Shown in pieces: positions 57,101-64,000 of a stretch of DNA of 64,000 nt; the stretch's first letter is position 1; every line of letters begins with the position of its first letter. The translations under genes and the position numbers were made by a program. This DNA is from Methylotenera mobilis 13. Its GTDB lineage: Bacteria > Pseudomonadota > Gammaproteobacteria > Burkholderiales > Methylophilaceae. The stretch is from contig NZ_KB913035.1 in the NCBI RefSeq assembly GCF_000384255.1, forward strand, positions 1,339,362-1,403,361, in the 5' to 3' direction. Below the pieces are notes generated by a model. The model was not told where the DNA came from. It searched no databases and saw only the letters and a list, made by a program, of their open reading frames with translations.

Positions 57101-58287
57101 TAGGCAAACGCTCCAGGTTCATTTGACACATCATCTACACTGGGAAGTGGTAGCAGGCTGTGAGGATCCAACTCGTCAGGTACCGGTAACGTGTTTGGCA
57201 CTTCTGGTTGATGACCGCCATCTTTTTTGAAAATACGCATTTGAAATACGTAAGCCAATACTTCTGCAACCGCAGTATACAAAGCTTCTGGGATTTCATG
57301 CTCTAGTTCAGTATGTGCGTATATCGCACGTGCTAGCTTTGGAGATTCTACAATAAGAATTTTGTGCTCATCAGCGATTTCACGTATCTTAAGCGCCACG
57401 GCATCTGCACCCTTAGCCACCACGACAGGGGCTTTCATGCCGCCTTCCTTATATTGGATTGCAACAGCATAATGCGTAGGGTTCGTAATCACGACATCCG
57501 CATTGGGGATTTCTGACATCATTCTGCGTCTAGACATTTCTCGCTGCTGTTGACGAATTCTCGATTTAATTTCGGGGTTACCGTCAGACTCTTTAGACTC
57601 ACGCTTTACTTCTTCTTTCGTCATTTTAAGCTTCTCAGCATATTGATATAGCTGAAAAGGCACATCGATGGCTGCGATAAAAACAAGAACGCTTACAATC
57701 GCTAAAAAGCTGAACAGTAATAAATCGTTTACCTCAGCAATACTTTGGCTTAAAGGCATTAGTGAAAGTGAAAGAATTGATTCCATGTCATTTACAATCA
57801 CGACATAAGACACCACACTCACCAAAATAGCTTTTCCAATAGACTTAATGAGCTCAGCTAGTGAGTTTTTAGAGAACATATTACTTAATCCATTGATTGG
57901 ATTAAGTTTACTAAACTTAGGCGCAAGTGCTTTTTCGCTGAATACCCAGCCACCAATCAGCGCAGGTGATGCTATTGCAACCACAAATAAAATCAATGCT
58001 AGTGGTGAGAATGCGATTAATAAGTTATAGATGTTGTCTGATATTTTCATTAAAAGTATCATTGGGTCGTAGGCATAAGCACGCTCCAGCGTTAACCCTG
58101 AACTCATCGATAGTTTTAACGCTTCAGCTAGGTCGGCGCCCATCATTAACATCGAAAAGCCAGCTGCCAGTAGCACTGTCACCGTTGCTAGCTCACGAGA
58201 GCGCGGAACGTCACCTTCTTCACGCGCTTTTTCTAAACGCTTGGGGGAGGCCTCTTCCGTTTTCTCTAAATCGCTTTCTTCAGCCAT
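57100..58287 (-). CDS. flhB: Flagellar export switch protein FlhB
   Basis: Substrate-specificity switch of the export gate, 395 residues. Four membrane helices (about 32-50, 85-110, 145-165, 185-210) and a C-terminal cytoplasmic domain with the autocleavage motif N269-P-T-H, matching E. coli FlhB numbering (cleavage between N269 and P270). A C-terminal tail of ~40 residues past the E. coli end is proline-rich. First gene of the flhB-flhA-flhF-flhG-fliA-motC-motD operon. Confidence 0.95.
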   Translation of the reverse strand: MAEESDLEKTEEASPKRLEKAREEGDVPRSRELATVTVLLAAGFSMLMMGADLAEALKLSMSSGLTLERAYAYDPMILLMKISDNIYNLLIAFSPLALILFVVAIASPALIGGWVFSEKALAPKFSKLNPINGLSNMFSKNSLAELIKSIGKAILVSVVSYVVIVNDMESILSLSLMPLSQSIAEVNDLLLFSFLAIVSVLVFIAAIDVPFQLYQYAEKLKMTKEEVKRESKESDGNPEIKSRIRQQQREMSRRRMMSEIPNADVVITNPTHYAVAIQYKEGGMKAPVVVAKGADAVALKIREIADEHKILIVESPKLARAIYAHTELEHEIPEALYTAVAEVLAYVFQMRIFKKDGGHQPEVPNTLPVPDELDPHSLLPLPSVDDVSNEPGAFA

Positions 58288-58527
58288 AATGCATCCTGGT
58301 GCTTAAATAACGTCTTTAAGGTTAGTTTTAAAACTGATTACTTTTCAAGTAATCACATTATTAATTAAATTGGTGTACTTACATCTTGAGAATAAGCAGG
58401 TGAAAACCCTGCTTTCTTATTGAGATTAAATTTTTTTGAACGATTGATTGATGTTTTTAATAATTAAAAATTTTTTATCAAAATAATTAAAATTATTTTA
58501 TGTTTAAAAACAATGGCTTATTTAATT

Positions 58528-58557
58528 TTTACAAAATAACTCAAATTATTTTGTAAA
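58528..58557. repeat. AT-only perfect inverted repeat upstream of flhB
   Basis: Arms TTTACAAAATAA (58528-58539) and its exact complement (58546-58557) around a 6-base spacer CTCAAA. It could be a protein-binding site; it lies just beyond the -35 side of the plus-strand sigma-28-like promoter. Confidence 0.5.
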
Positions 58558-58563
58558 TTACCC

Positions 58564-58590
58564 TAAAGTTTTCTAAATTGTAGCCGTTAA
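58564..58590 (+). promoter_or_regulatory. Putative FliA (sigma-28) promoter reading toward flhDC
   Basis: TAAAGTTT-N11-GCCGTTAA, 15 of 16 positions of the enterobacterial consensus TAAAGTTT-N11-GCCGATAA. Confidence 0.7.
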
Positions 58591-58654
58591 CGACTTATTG
58601 GATGAAAGCGTTATTGTATTTACTAATTTGACTTAGTCTTATTAACTATACAAT

Positions 58655-58681
58655 TTAACGGTTTTTATTGTTAAAACTTTA
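58655..58681 (-). promoter_or_regulatory. Putative FliA (sigma-28) promoter reading toward flhB
   Basis: On the minus strand TAAAGTTT-N11-ACCGTTAA, 14 of 16 consensus positions. It points at the promoter 58564-58590, so the two are face to face. Confidence 0.6.
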
Positions 58682-58778
58682 GGATTGTTGATGGATTTTA
58701 AACGTTAAGAATTTTTATATCTGTATTTAATTGCGATTTAATTAAGTGCAGTTGCTAGATACAATTTAATATTCACAT

Positions 58779-58824
58779 AGCCGATGTAAGTGTTTGTAAG
58801 ACAGACACCTACATCGGCTTTTCT
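58779..58824 (+). terminator. Strong hairpin terminator in the flhDC leader
   Basis: Stem AGCCGATGTA / TACATCGGCT extended by GTGTTTGT / ACAGACAC (one mismatch, one G-T pair), then TTTTCTT. The next gene, flhD, starts 123 bases later on the same strand, and no plus-strand gene precedes it. Confidence 0.7.
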
Positions 58825-58946
58825 TGTTCGCTCACAAAAAAAACCGACTACCGATTCTTGTTAATTGCCTTAAAAAGGGTCAAAGTATAACTAACCATAG
58901 CTCGTATACTTTAATCACTGCAATAAACTTAGAATTGGAAATTAAA

Positions 58947-59264
58947 ATGACTGAAATAGAATTGATGTCGGAAATCAGAGATGCCAACCTCAACTATTTA
59001 ATGTTAGCGCAGCAGCTGATTAGGGCTGACAAAGCTACCGCAATTTTCCGTTTAGGTATTAGTGCTGAAATCGCAGATCTTTTAGAAGGTCTAAGTAATA
59101 TGCAGTTGGTCAAGTTGAGTAGTGCAAATGTCATGCTGGCTAGGTTTCGCTTTGATGATGGCGCTATTTTAGGTATGCTTACTAATTATACAAAAGATCG
59201 ATCACAAGCCCATCTACACACTGCAATATTGATGTCTGGTCAAGTTGCTGAAACAATAGCTTAA
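58947..59264 (+). CDS. flhD: Flagellar master regulator subunit FlhD
   Basis: Subunit of the FlhD4C2 activator of class II flagellar genes, 105 residues. It is all-helical, with the usual N-terminal block [24 protein letters not shown] and [25 protein letters not shown]. The ATG at 58947 gives the typical length; the frame is open further upstream to 58824 without family similarity. Forms an operon with flhC, 40 bp downstream. Confidence 0.93.
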   Translation: MTEIELMSEIRDANLNYLMLAQQLIRADKATAIFRLGISAEIADLLEGLSNMQLVKLSSANVMLARFRFDDGAILGMLTNYTKDRSQAHLHTAILMSGQVAETIA

Positions 59265-59304
59265 GTATATTGATTTTAGCGATGAAATTAAGAAGGAAAT
59301 TATC

Positions 59305-59883
59305 ATGGAAAATAAAAGCTCAGTGACTTCTGTAAAAAGTGTAGTAAATGAATCAGAGCAAATCCAGCTTGCTATCCAGATGATTAAATTAGGGGCGAGA
59401 TTGCAACTGCTAGAGTCTCAAACTACCCTGTCTCGTGAGCGTTTAATTAAACTCTATAAAGAGCTTAAAGGTGTTTCTCCACCAAAAGGCATGTTGCCAT
59501 TTTCAACTGATTGGTTTTTGACTTGGCAGCCTAATATCCACTCATCTATTTTTTATAACATTTATAAATTCATGATTGATTACACAGGTGAAACTGGTAT
59601 TCATGCAATTATTAAAGCCTACAGTCTTTATCTTCAGCAAGTTGAGACGGAAGAGGGTGCTGAACCTGTGTTATCGATGACGCGTGCATGGACGATGGTA
59701 CGGTTTGTTGAGAGCAAAATGCTCAAGTTGCAAAGCTGTAGCTGTTGTGGCGGCAATTTTATTGTCAATGCGTACGATTTGAATGGTAGTTATGTGTGCA
59801 ATCTGTGTCACGTTCCCTCAAGAGCTGGAAAAACTAAAAAAGCAAAAGAGCTTACTTACAAAGTTGTAACAATGAGCGCCTAA
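59305..59883 (+). CDS. flhC: Flagellar master regulator subunit FlhC
   Basis: DNA-binding subunit of the FlhDC complex, 192 residues. Typical FlhC features are the N-terminal [21 protein letters not shown] helix, the central [20 protein letters not shown] and a C-terminal zinc site with four cysteines in two CxxC pairs (CSCC region about 143-146, CNLC about 163-166). The last ~20 residues are basic. Likely needs FlhD for DNA binding. Confidence 0.94.
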   Translation: MENKSSVTSVKSVVNESEQIQLAIQMIKLGARLQLLESQTTLSRERLIKLYKELKGVSPPKGMLPFSTDWFLTWQPNIHSSIFYNIYKFMIDYTGETGIHAIIKAYSLYLQQVETEEGAEPVLSMTRAWTMVRFVESKMLKLQSCSCCGGNFIVNAYDLNGSYVCNLCHVPSRAGKTKKAKELTYKVVTMSA

Positions 59884-59991
59884 TGGGTGCTTGTAATGTA
59901 TTGGTATTATGTTAGAGTTTTGATCGCCTGGAATTACATAAAAATATAATAAAAACATCAGTACATGCTCTGCATCACAGGGGAGGTGAGT

Positions 59992-60816
59992 GTGTACCGA
60001 AAATTAAATTGGCATCAAATGCTGCAGTTATTTTTCAATAAAATCAATCTAAAACCAGCGACGCTTGCTGTTTTAATACAAGCTACTGCATTTTTTTTTG
60101 TATTTTCATTTGCTTGGATACTTAAGTCGCAATCACTCTACGTGATAAGTGCTTTCCCATTGTGGTTCTTGTCGTTTCTAGTGTTGATGCATGCCGCTAT
60201 TGCTGTATGGTTTGCTAATATAACCAATATGGCTAAATGGTGGCGTTGGATACACTTTTTCTTCCCGCTAGCCGTTTGGATAATGTCTCAGTGGCATGTG
60301 CCCAATACAATCTACTTGATAGGCTTTTTGCTTAGTCTTAGTTTGTACTGGACAACTTTTCGTACGCAAGTTCCATTTTTTCCCTCTACAGCCACCGTTC
60401 GTCAACAAGTCTTAACATTGATTCCTCAATATCAACCTATGCGCATCATTGATATAGGTAGTGGTCTAGGAGATATGTCTATGTATATAGCTAAGCTAAG
60501 ACCTGAATGTTCAGTCGAGGGAATTGAAATAGCACCATTACCTTGGCTAATCAGTATAGTACGTGCAAAACTTAATCGTTCTAAAGTGGATTTTAGGATT
60601 GGTGATTACCGATTGTTAAATTTTGCAAACTATGATCTTATTTTTGCCTATTTATCACCTGCTGCAATGTCTGATTTATGGCAAAAAGCACAAGCTCAAA
60701 TGCGCCCAGGTTGTTTGTTGGTGAGTTACGAATTTAATATAGAAGGCGTAGAGCCAACTCAGATTATTCAGCAAACTGACCGTGAAAAGATGGTATATGT
60801 TTGGAAAGTTAAATAA
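59992..60816 (+). CDS. Membrane-anchored class I methyltransferase, substrate unknown
   Basis: Protein of 274 residues with three or four membrane helices in the N-terminal ~120 residues and a soluble SAM-dependent methyltransferase domain (about 130-270). Motif I is IDIGSGLGDMSM, followed by the acidic VEGIEIAP and LIFAYLSPAAMSDL. The start is GTG 59992, 5 bases after GGGAGG; an ATG 27 bases upstream (59965) is an alternative but lacks a ribosome site. It sits between flhC and motA and may be co-transcribed with flhDC; no function in motility is established. Confidence 0.75.
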   Translation: MYRKLNWHQMLQLFFNKINLKPATLAVLIQATAFFFVFSFAWILKSQSLYVISAFPLWFLSFLVLMHAAIAVWFANITNMAKWWRWIHFFFPLAVWIMSQWHVPNTIYLIGFLLSLSLYWTTFRTQVPFFPSTATVRQQVLTLIPQYQPMRIIDIGSGLGDMSMYIAKLRPECSVEGIEIAPLPWLISIVRAKLNRSKVDFRIGDYRLLNFANYDLIFAYLSPAAMSDLWQKAQAQMRPGCLLVSYEFNIEGVEPTQIIQQTDREKMVYVWKVK

Positions 60817-61042
60817 ATAGTGAGTCAGTATTTACTATAAATTGTGTTGTTGGATTTTTAGATAAGCATATGATTATTAGATATATATCAATACTTCTAG
60901 GCGACTGGTGGGTGATTGTGCTTAGTAAATTAGATGTGCAGTTAGAAAAAATTGCTTTATTCAAGTAATTAAATTACGTTATATTGGCTATTCTATTAGG
61001 AATGTTTGAAAATCGTAGTATCTGAACCTGAGGTGCGTAAGT

Positions 61043-61903
61043 ATGTTTGTAATCATTGGTTATGTAGTAGTTTGCGGTACCATTTTTGGGGGCTACGCGC
61101 TTGCAGGTGGGCATTTAGGTGGCTTATGGCAGCCATTGGAAGTGCTTATGATTTTTGGCGGTGCAATTGGTGCATTTATCGTGGGTAATGACACTAAAGC
61201 CCAGAAGGCCACGCTGAAGGCTTTACCTACAATTTTCAAAGGATCGAAGTTTAACAAAGCACTTTATATGGATTTATTGGCTTTGTTATATGAGATTCTG
61301 ACTAAAATTCGTAAAGACGGCATGATGTCTATCGAGAATGATGTTGAGAATCCAGAGGCTAGCCCTTTGTTTAGTAAATATCCAGCTTTACAACATGATC
61401 ATCATTTAATTGAGTTTATTACAGATTATTTACGCTTAATGGTATCCGGCAATATGGATGCATTTCAAGTTGAAAATTTAATGGATAATGAAATTGAAAC
61501 GCATCATATGGAAGGGCATGTCCCAGCACATTGTATTGCAAAGTTGGGGGATGGTTTGCCAGCCTTTGGTATTGTAGCTGCTGTGATGGGTGTTGTGCAT
61601 ACGATGGAGAACGTAGCTTTGCCTCCTGCTGAGTTGGGTATTCTGATTGCGCACGCTTTGGTAGGTACGTTCTTAGGTATTTTGCTTGCTTATGGTTTCG
61701 TTGGACCACTTTCTGGCTTGTTGGAACAGAAACTCGAAGAGAGTACAAAAATGTACCAAACGGTTAAAGTGACACTGCTAGCGAGTCTTAATGGATATGC
61801 ACCAGCTATCGCCGTAGAGTTTGGACGTAAGGTACTTTATTCAACAGAACGCCCTGGTTTTGCTGAACTTGAAACACATGTTAAACAAGCTAAAGGCAAA
61901 TAG
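61043..61903 (+). CDS. motA: Flagellar stator protein MotA
   Basis: Proton-channel stator protein of 286 residues. It begins MFVIIGYVVVCGTIFGGYALAGG, the MotA opening, and has four membrane helices (about 2-20, 30-50, 170-190, 200-222) with the conserved proline-rich cytoplasmic loop region. The C-terminal cytoplasmic part carries FGRKVLYSTERP. Its partner MotB follows after 11 bp. Confidence 0.95.
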   Translation: MFVIIGYVVVCGTIFGGYALAGGHLGGLWQPLEVLMIFGGAIGAFIVGNDTKAQKATLKALPTIFKGSKFNKALYMDLLALLYEILTKIRKDGMMSIENDVENPEASPLFSKYPALQHDHHLIEFITDYLRLMVSGNMDAFQVENLMDNEIETHHMEGHVPAHCIAKLGDGLPAFGIVAAVMGVVHTMENVALPPAELGILIAHALVGTFLGILLAYGFVGPLSGLLEQKLEESTKMYQTVKVTLLASLNGYAPAIAVEFGRKVLYSTERPGFAELETHVKQAKGK

Positions 61904-61914
61904 AGGAAGTTGTT

Positions 61915-62853
61915 ATGGCTGAGGAACTGCGCAAGCCGATTATTGTTAAAAAAATTAAAAAAAGCGGCGGTGGTCATCATGGCGGCGCATGGAAAATTGC
62001 ATACGCTGACTTTGTGACTGCGATGATGGCGTTCTTCCTACTTATGTGGCTGTTGGGCTCTACATCTAAAGCACAAAAAGAAGGGATTGCTGAATACTTT
62101 AAAACGCCATTAAAGGTTGCATTGATGGGTGGGGATTCTGTAGGTGCTAGTGATACCTTAATCAAAGGTGGTGGGGGTAAAGACTTTACTAAGAAGCAAG
62201 GACAAGTAAAGCCAGTTGATGGGCCACCAGGTAAGCAAAAAAATGTGGATATTAAAGACGCTAAGGCAGCGCTAGAGAAGGCTGAAGCAGAAAAGCTGGA
62301 GCTTTTAAAAGAGAAGTTAGAAAAAACTATTGAAGAAAGTCCGACTTTAAGTAAGTTTAAAAAACAATTATTAATTGATATCACAACAGAAGGTTTAAGA
62401 ATACAAATAGTTGATGAGCAAAATCGACCTATGTTTGAGTCTGCAAAGGCTGAAATGCAACCCTATGCTAGGCAGATTTTGAAAGAAATTGGACAGATGC
62501 TGAATGGTGTTACCAATAAAATTAGCTTATCTGGGCATACGGATGCCGCACCTTACTCTAGTGGTGAAAAAGGTTACAGCAATTGGGAGTTATCATCTGA
62601 CCGTGCTAACGCATCACGCAGAGAGTTAATTGCTGGTGGGATGGATGAAGCCAAGTTGTTGCGTGTGGTGGGTTTATCCTCAGTTTCTTTATTTGATAAA
62701 GATGATCCACTTAATCCTATCAATCGTCGTATCAGCATTATTGTGATGAACAAACAAGCAGAAATGGATGCGATGAAAGATGATGGTGAAGCGACATTAG
62801 CATCTGATGCAGATAGTGAAACGGTAGATAATGTACTGAATAAGAATAACTAA
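61915..62853 (+). CDS. motB: Flagellar stator protein MotB
   Basis: Stator anchor protein of 312 residues. Basic N-terminus, then one membrane helix (about 27-47, WKIAYADFVTAMMAFFLLMW) with the proton-carrying D32, the same position as E. coli MotB. A long lysine- and glycine-rich linker (about 65-150) precedes the OmpA-like peptidoglycan domain (about 160-275) with SGHTDAAPY, NWELSSDRANASR and INRRISIIV. Forms the first stator with MotA. Confidence 0.96.
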   Translation: MAEELRKPIIVKKIKKSGGGHHGGAWKIAYADFVTAMMAFFLLMWLLGSTSKAQKEGIAEYFKTPLKVALMGGDSVGASDTLIKGGGGKDFTKKQGQVKPVDGPPGKQKNVDIKDAKAALEKAEAEKLELLKEKLEKTIEESPTLSKFKKQLLIDITTEGLRIQIVDEQNRPMFESAKAEMQPYARQILKEIGQMLNGVTNKISLSGHTDAAPYSSGEKGYSNWELSSDRANASRRELIAGGMDEAKLLRVVGLSSVSLFDKDDPLNPINRRISIIVMNKQAEMDAMKDDGEATLASDADSETVDNVLNKNN

Positions 62854-62956
62854 TGTTATGTGATATTCATTGGTTTTAATTGTAAAGTTAGTAGTAGTTT
62901 TTGAAAATAATACTGTGCTTAATTTAGTAGTATCAACGCGTTAGGATCGTTGTTGT

Positions 62957-63505
62957 ATGGAAATAAAAACATTACCAATTGCTGAGTTGCGCAAGCTACT
63001 TGCTGCGGTTTCTGACCACGGCAAACAGCATTTAATAGAGGTTGAGGCAGATTTGCTACAAACAACATATCTATTAAGTGAGGCCATTGAGAAGTTAAGC
63101 ACCAGTTTCACCGCTGTGCATGAGGCTGTCTGCGAGCAGCAGCAAGTTCTTGATGCATTGGTTGCAAAATATGCAATCGAGAAACCTGTGTTAGAAAAGC
63201 TAGAAACATTCAAATCTAAAATTGGTGAGGAAGTCAATGTGGCCGTCACCAGTCTTCAGTTCCAAGATCTTACAAGTCAGCTAATAGCAAGAACTATAAA
63301 ACGAGTAAATGGCTTAAAAGACTTATTACATGAAGTTGAGTCTCATAGTAACGAGATGGATCCCAGTCATGAACACGAAGAAATAGTGAAGTTTTTAGAA
63401 GAAATTAGTAATAGTTTGCAGGTAGGTAGCCATGCTTTGTCTGGCGGCTTGCGTCGATCAGTTGGACAGAAAGACATGGCAACTGGTGAAATTGATCTTT
63501 TTTAG
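62957..63505 (+). CDS. cheZ: Probable CheY phosphatase (CheZ)
   Basis: All-helical protein of 182 residues with a long coiled-coil hairpin (about 35-130). The motif VTSLQFQDLTSQLIARTIKRV corresponds to the active-site helix of CheZ (D and Q in QDLTSQ). The end EIDLF is similar to the CheY-binding tail of CheZ. It precedes a CheY-like gene. Assignment is by motif and position; a related CheX/CheC-type or adaptor role is less likely. Confidence 0.8.
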   Translation: MEIKTLPIAELRKLLAAVSDHGKQHLIEVEADLLQTTYLLSEAIEKLSTSFTAVHEAVCEQQQVLDALVAKYAIEKPVLEKLETFKSKIGEEVNVAVTSLQFQDLTSQLIARTIKRVNGLKDLLHEVESHSNEMDPSHEHEEIVKFLEEISNSLQVGSHALSGGLRRSVGQKDMATGEIDLF

Positions 63506-63572
63506 AGCGCTAAGGCTAAATATATTAGGTTTGCTGCCGTTAGGCAGTGTAGGTTAAGCATAATAGCGCTCT
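63504..63572. repeat. Long-range inverted repeat around the cheY promoter
   Basis: Nine-base arms AGAGCGCTA (63504-63512) and TAGCGCTCT (63564-63572) flank a smaller hairpin CTGCC-GTTA-GGCAG (63534-63547). Confidence 0.45.
63517..63543 (+). promoter_or_regulatory. Putative FliA promoter of cheY
   Basis: TAAATATA-N11-GCCGTTAG; the -10 part is nearly the same as in 58564-58590 (GCCGTTA). Confidence 0.5.
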
Positions 63573-63624
63573 GGTTCTAGTGGTAAGCGTGATTGTTTGT
63601 TAACAGTAAAAAGTGAGTAAATAA

Positions 63625-63993
63625 ATGGCAAAAACAATATTAGCAGTAGACGACTCAGGATCTCTGCGCCAAATGGTAGCATTTAGTCTAAAGGCTGCAG
63701 GCTATGATGTGGTTCAGGCGGTAGATGGACAAGACGGTCTGAATAAAGCCAAAGAGAAAACTGTGGATCTGGTGTTAACTGATCAAAATATGCCAATTAT
63801 GGATGGTCTAACATTAATTAAAAACTTACGTGAATTAGGTTCTTATCAAAAAGTGCCAATTTTGATGTTAACGACTGAGTCTAGTGATGAAATGAAAGCA
63901 AAAGGTAAGGCTGCCGGTGCTAATGGCTGGCTAGTGAAACCTTTTGATCCGAAACGTTTGATTGAAGTTGTACAAAAAGTGATTGGCTCATAA
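63625..63993 (+). CDS. cheY: Chemotaxis response regulator CheY
   Basis: Single-domain receiver of 122 residues. Acidic pocket D9-D10 (LAVDDSGSLR), phosphoacceptor D53 (TDQNMPIMDG), T/S in MLTTESS, and lysine in WLVKPFD. Phosphorylated CheY binds the flagellar switch; the neighbouring cheZ dephosphorylates it. The gene is followed by the window edge, probably by cheA in the same operon. Confidence 0.92.
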   Translation: MAKTILAVDDSGSLRQMVAFSLKAAGYDVVQAVDGQDGLNKAKEKTVDLVLTDQNMPIMDGLTLIKNLRELGSYQKVPILMLTTESSDEMKAKGKAAGANGWLVKPFDPKRLIEVVQKVIGS

Positions 63994-64000
63994 GGTTTTG

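Larger units (their letters stand above)
58288..58946. other. Long divergent intergenic region flhB-flhD
   Basis: About 659 bp, very AT-rich, no convincing gene. It holds an AT-only inverted repeat (58528-58557), two face-to-face sigma-28-like promoters (58564-58590 plus, 58655-58681 minus) and a strong plus-strand hairpin terminator (58779-58824). Confidence 0.6.

Noticed and set aside
58824-58946. Open frame extending flhD upstream to 58824
   Set aside because: The extra residues look unlike FlhD. The ATG at 58947 gives the standard FlhD length, and the extension would begin inside the terminator's U-run.
60870-60968. 32-codon open frame (MIIRYISILLGDWW...) between the methyltransferase and motA
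   Set aside because: No clear ribosome site and no family recognised; too short to separate from chance in AT-rich DNA. It could still be a small membrane peptide.
1-64000. CRISPR arrays, tRNA or rRNA genes, prophage, integrase or transposase genes
   Set aside because: I looked for repeat-spacer arrays, cloverleaf ends and the typical proteins and saw none, so no defence island or large mobile element is claimed.

Overview
The window looks like chromosomal DNA of a motile, type IV pilus-bearing betaproteobacterium with a low-to-moderate GC content. A Methylophilaceae (Methylotenera-like) origin is my best guess, from gene content and gene style; no rRNA or other marker in the window proves it. 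Most of the DNA is ordinary core genome. There is one small accessory-looking patch (about 13.9-17.0 kb).

Layout. 0-9 kb: the start of a peptide ABC transporter (permease cut by the window edge, plus its lipoprotein binding protein), the lytic transglycosylase MltD, glyoxalase II, a methyltransferase, a CobW-type metallochaperone GTPase beside a Fur/Zur-type repressor, and the AMPylase SelO. 9-13.8 kb: a rightward run of RNA and metabolite genes (RNB-family nuclease, spermidine synthase-like protein, THUMP rRNA methyltransferase, MazG-like pyrophosphohydrolase, YbaK-like deacylase). 13.9-17.0 kb: small unknown proteins, an HPP-family membrane protein and two copies of a ~140 bp repeat. 17-28 kb: thiol peroxidase, a FIST-domain sensor and the divergent Pil-Chp chemosensory cluster pilG-pilH-pilI-pilJ-pilL for twitching motility. 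28-34 kb: dnaE-accA-tilS. 34-38 kb: tesA divergent from ybbA-ybbP. 38-42.3 kb: a TonB-dependent receptor divergent from an orphan NtrC-type response regulator. 42.4-50.4 kb: purT, truncated hemoglobin, two DEAD-box helicases, typA/bipA and a PepSY protein. 50.5-64 kb: a flagellar locus, with flhB-flhA-flhF-flhG-fliA-motC-motD leftward and flhD-flhC, a membrane methyltransferase, motA-motB, cheZ and cheY rightward.

How it fits together. FlhDC (master activator), FliA (sigma-28), FlhF/FlhG (pole and number control), FlhA/FlhB (export gate), two stator pairs (MotAB, MotCD) and CheY/CheZ form most of a flagellar control circuit. The Pil-Chp genes give a second, surface-motility chemosensory system.

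The most interesting signals are regulatory. (1) Between the TonB receptor and the NtrC-type regulator, two outward-facing sigma-54-like promoters flank three tandem TGGTT-N6-AACCA palindromes, which looks like a self-contained enhancer-controlled switch. (2) Between flhB and flhD, two face-to-face sigma-28-like promoters are followed by a strong hairpin terminator inside the flhDC leader, suggesting a FliA-dependent small RNA or an attenuated leader. (3) FlhG keeps the FlhF-activating DQAxxLR helix but has lost the ATP-binding P-loop. All motif calls were read by eye from the sequence; none has been tested by a database search.
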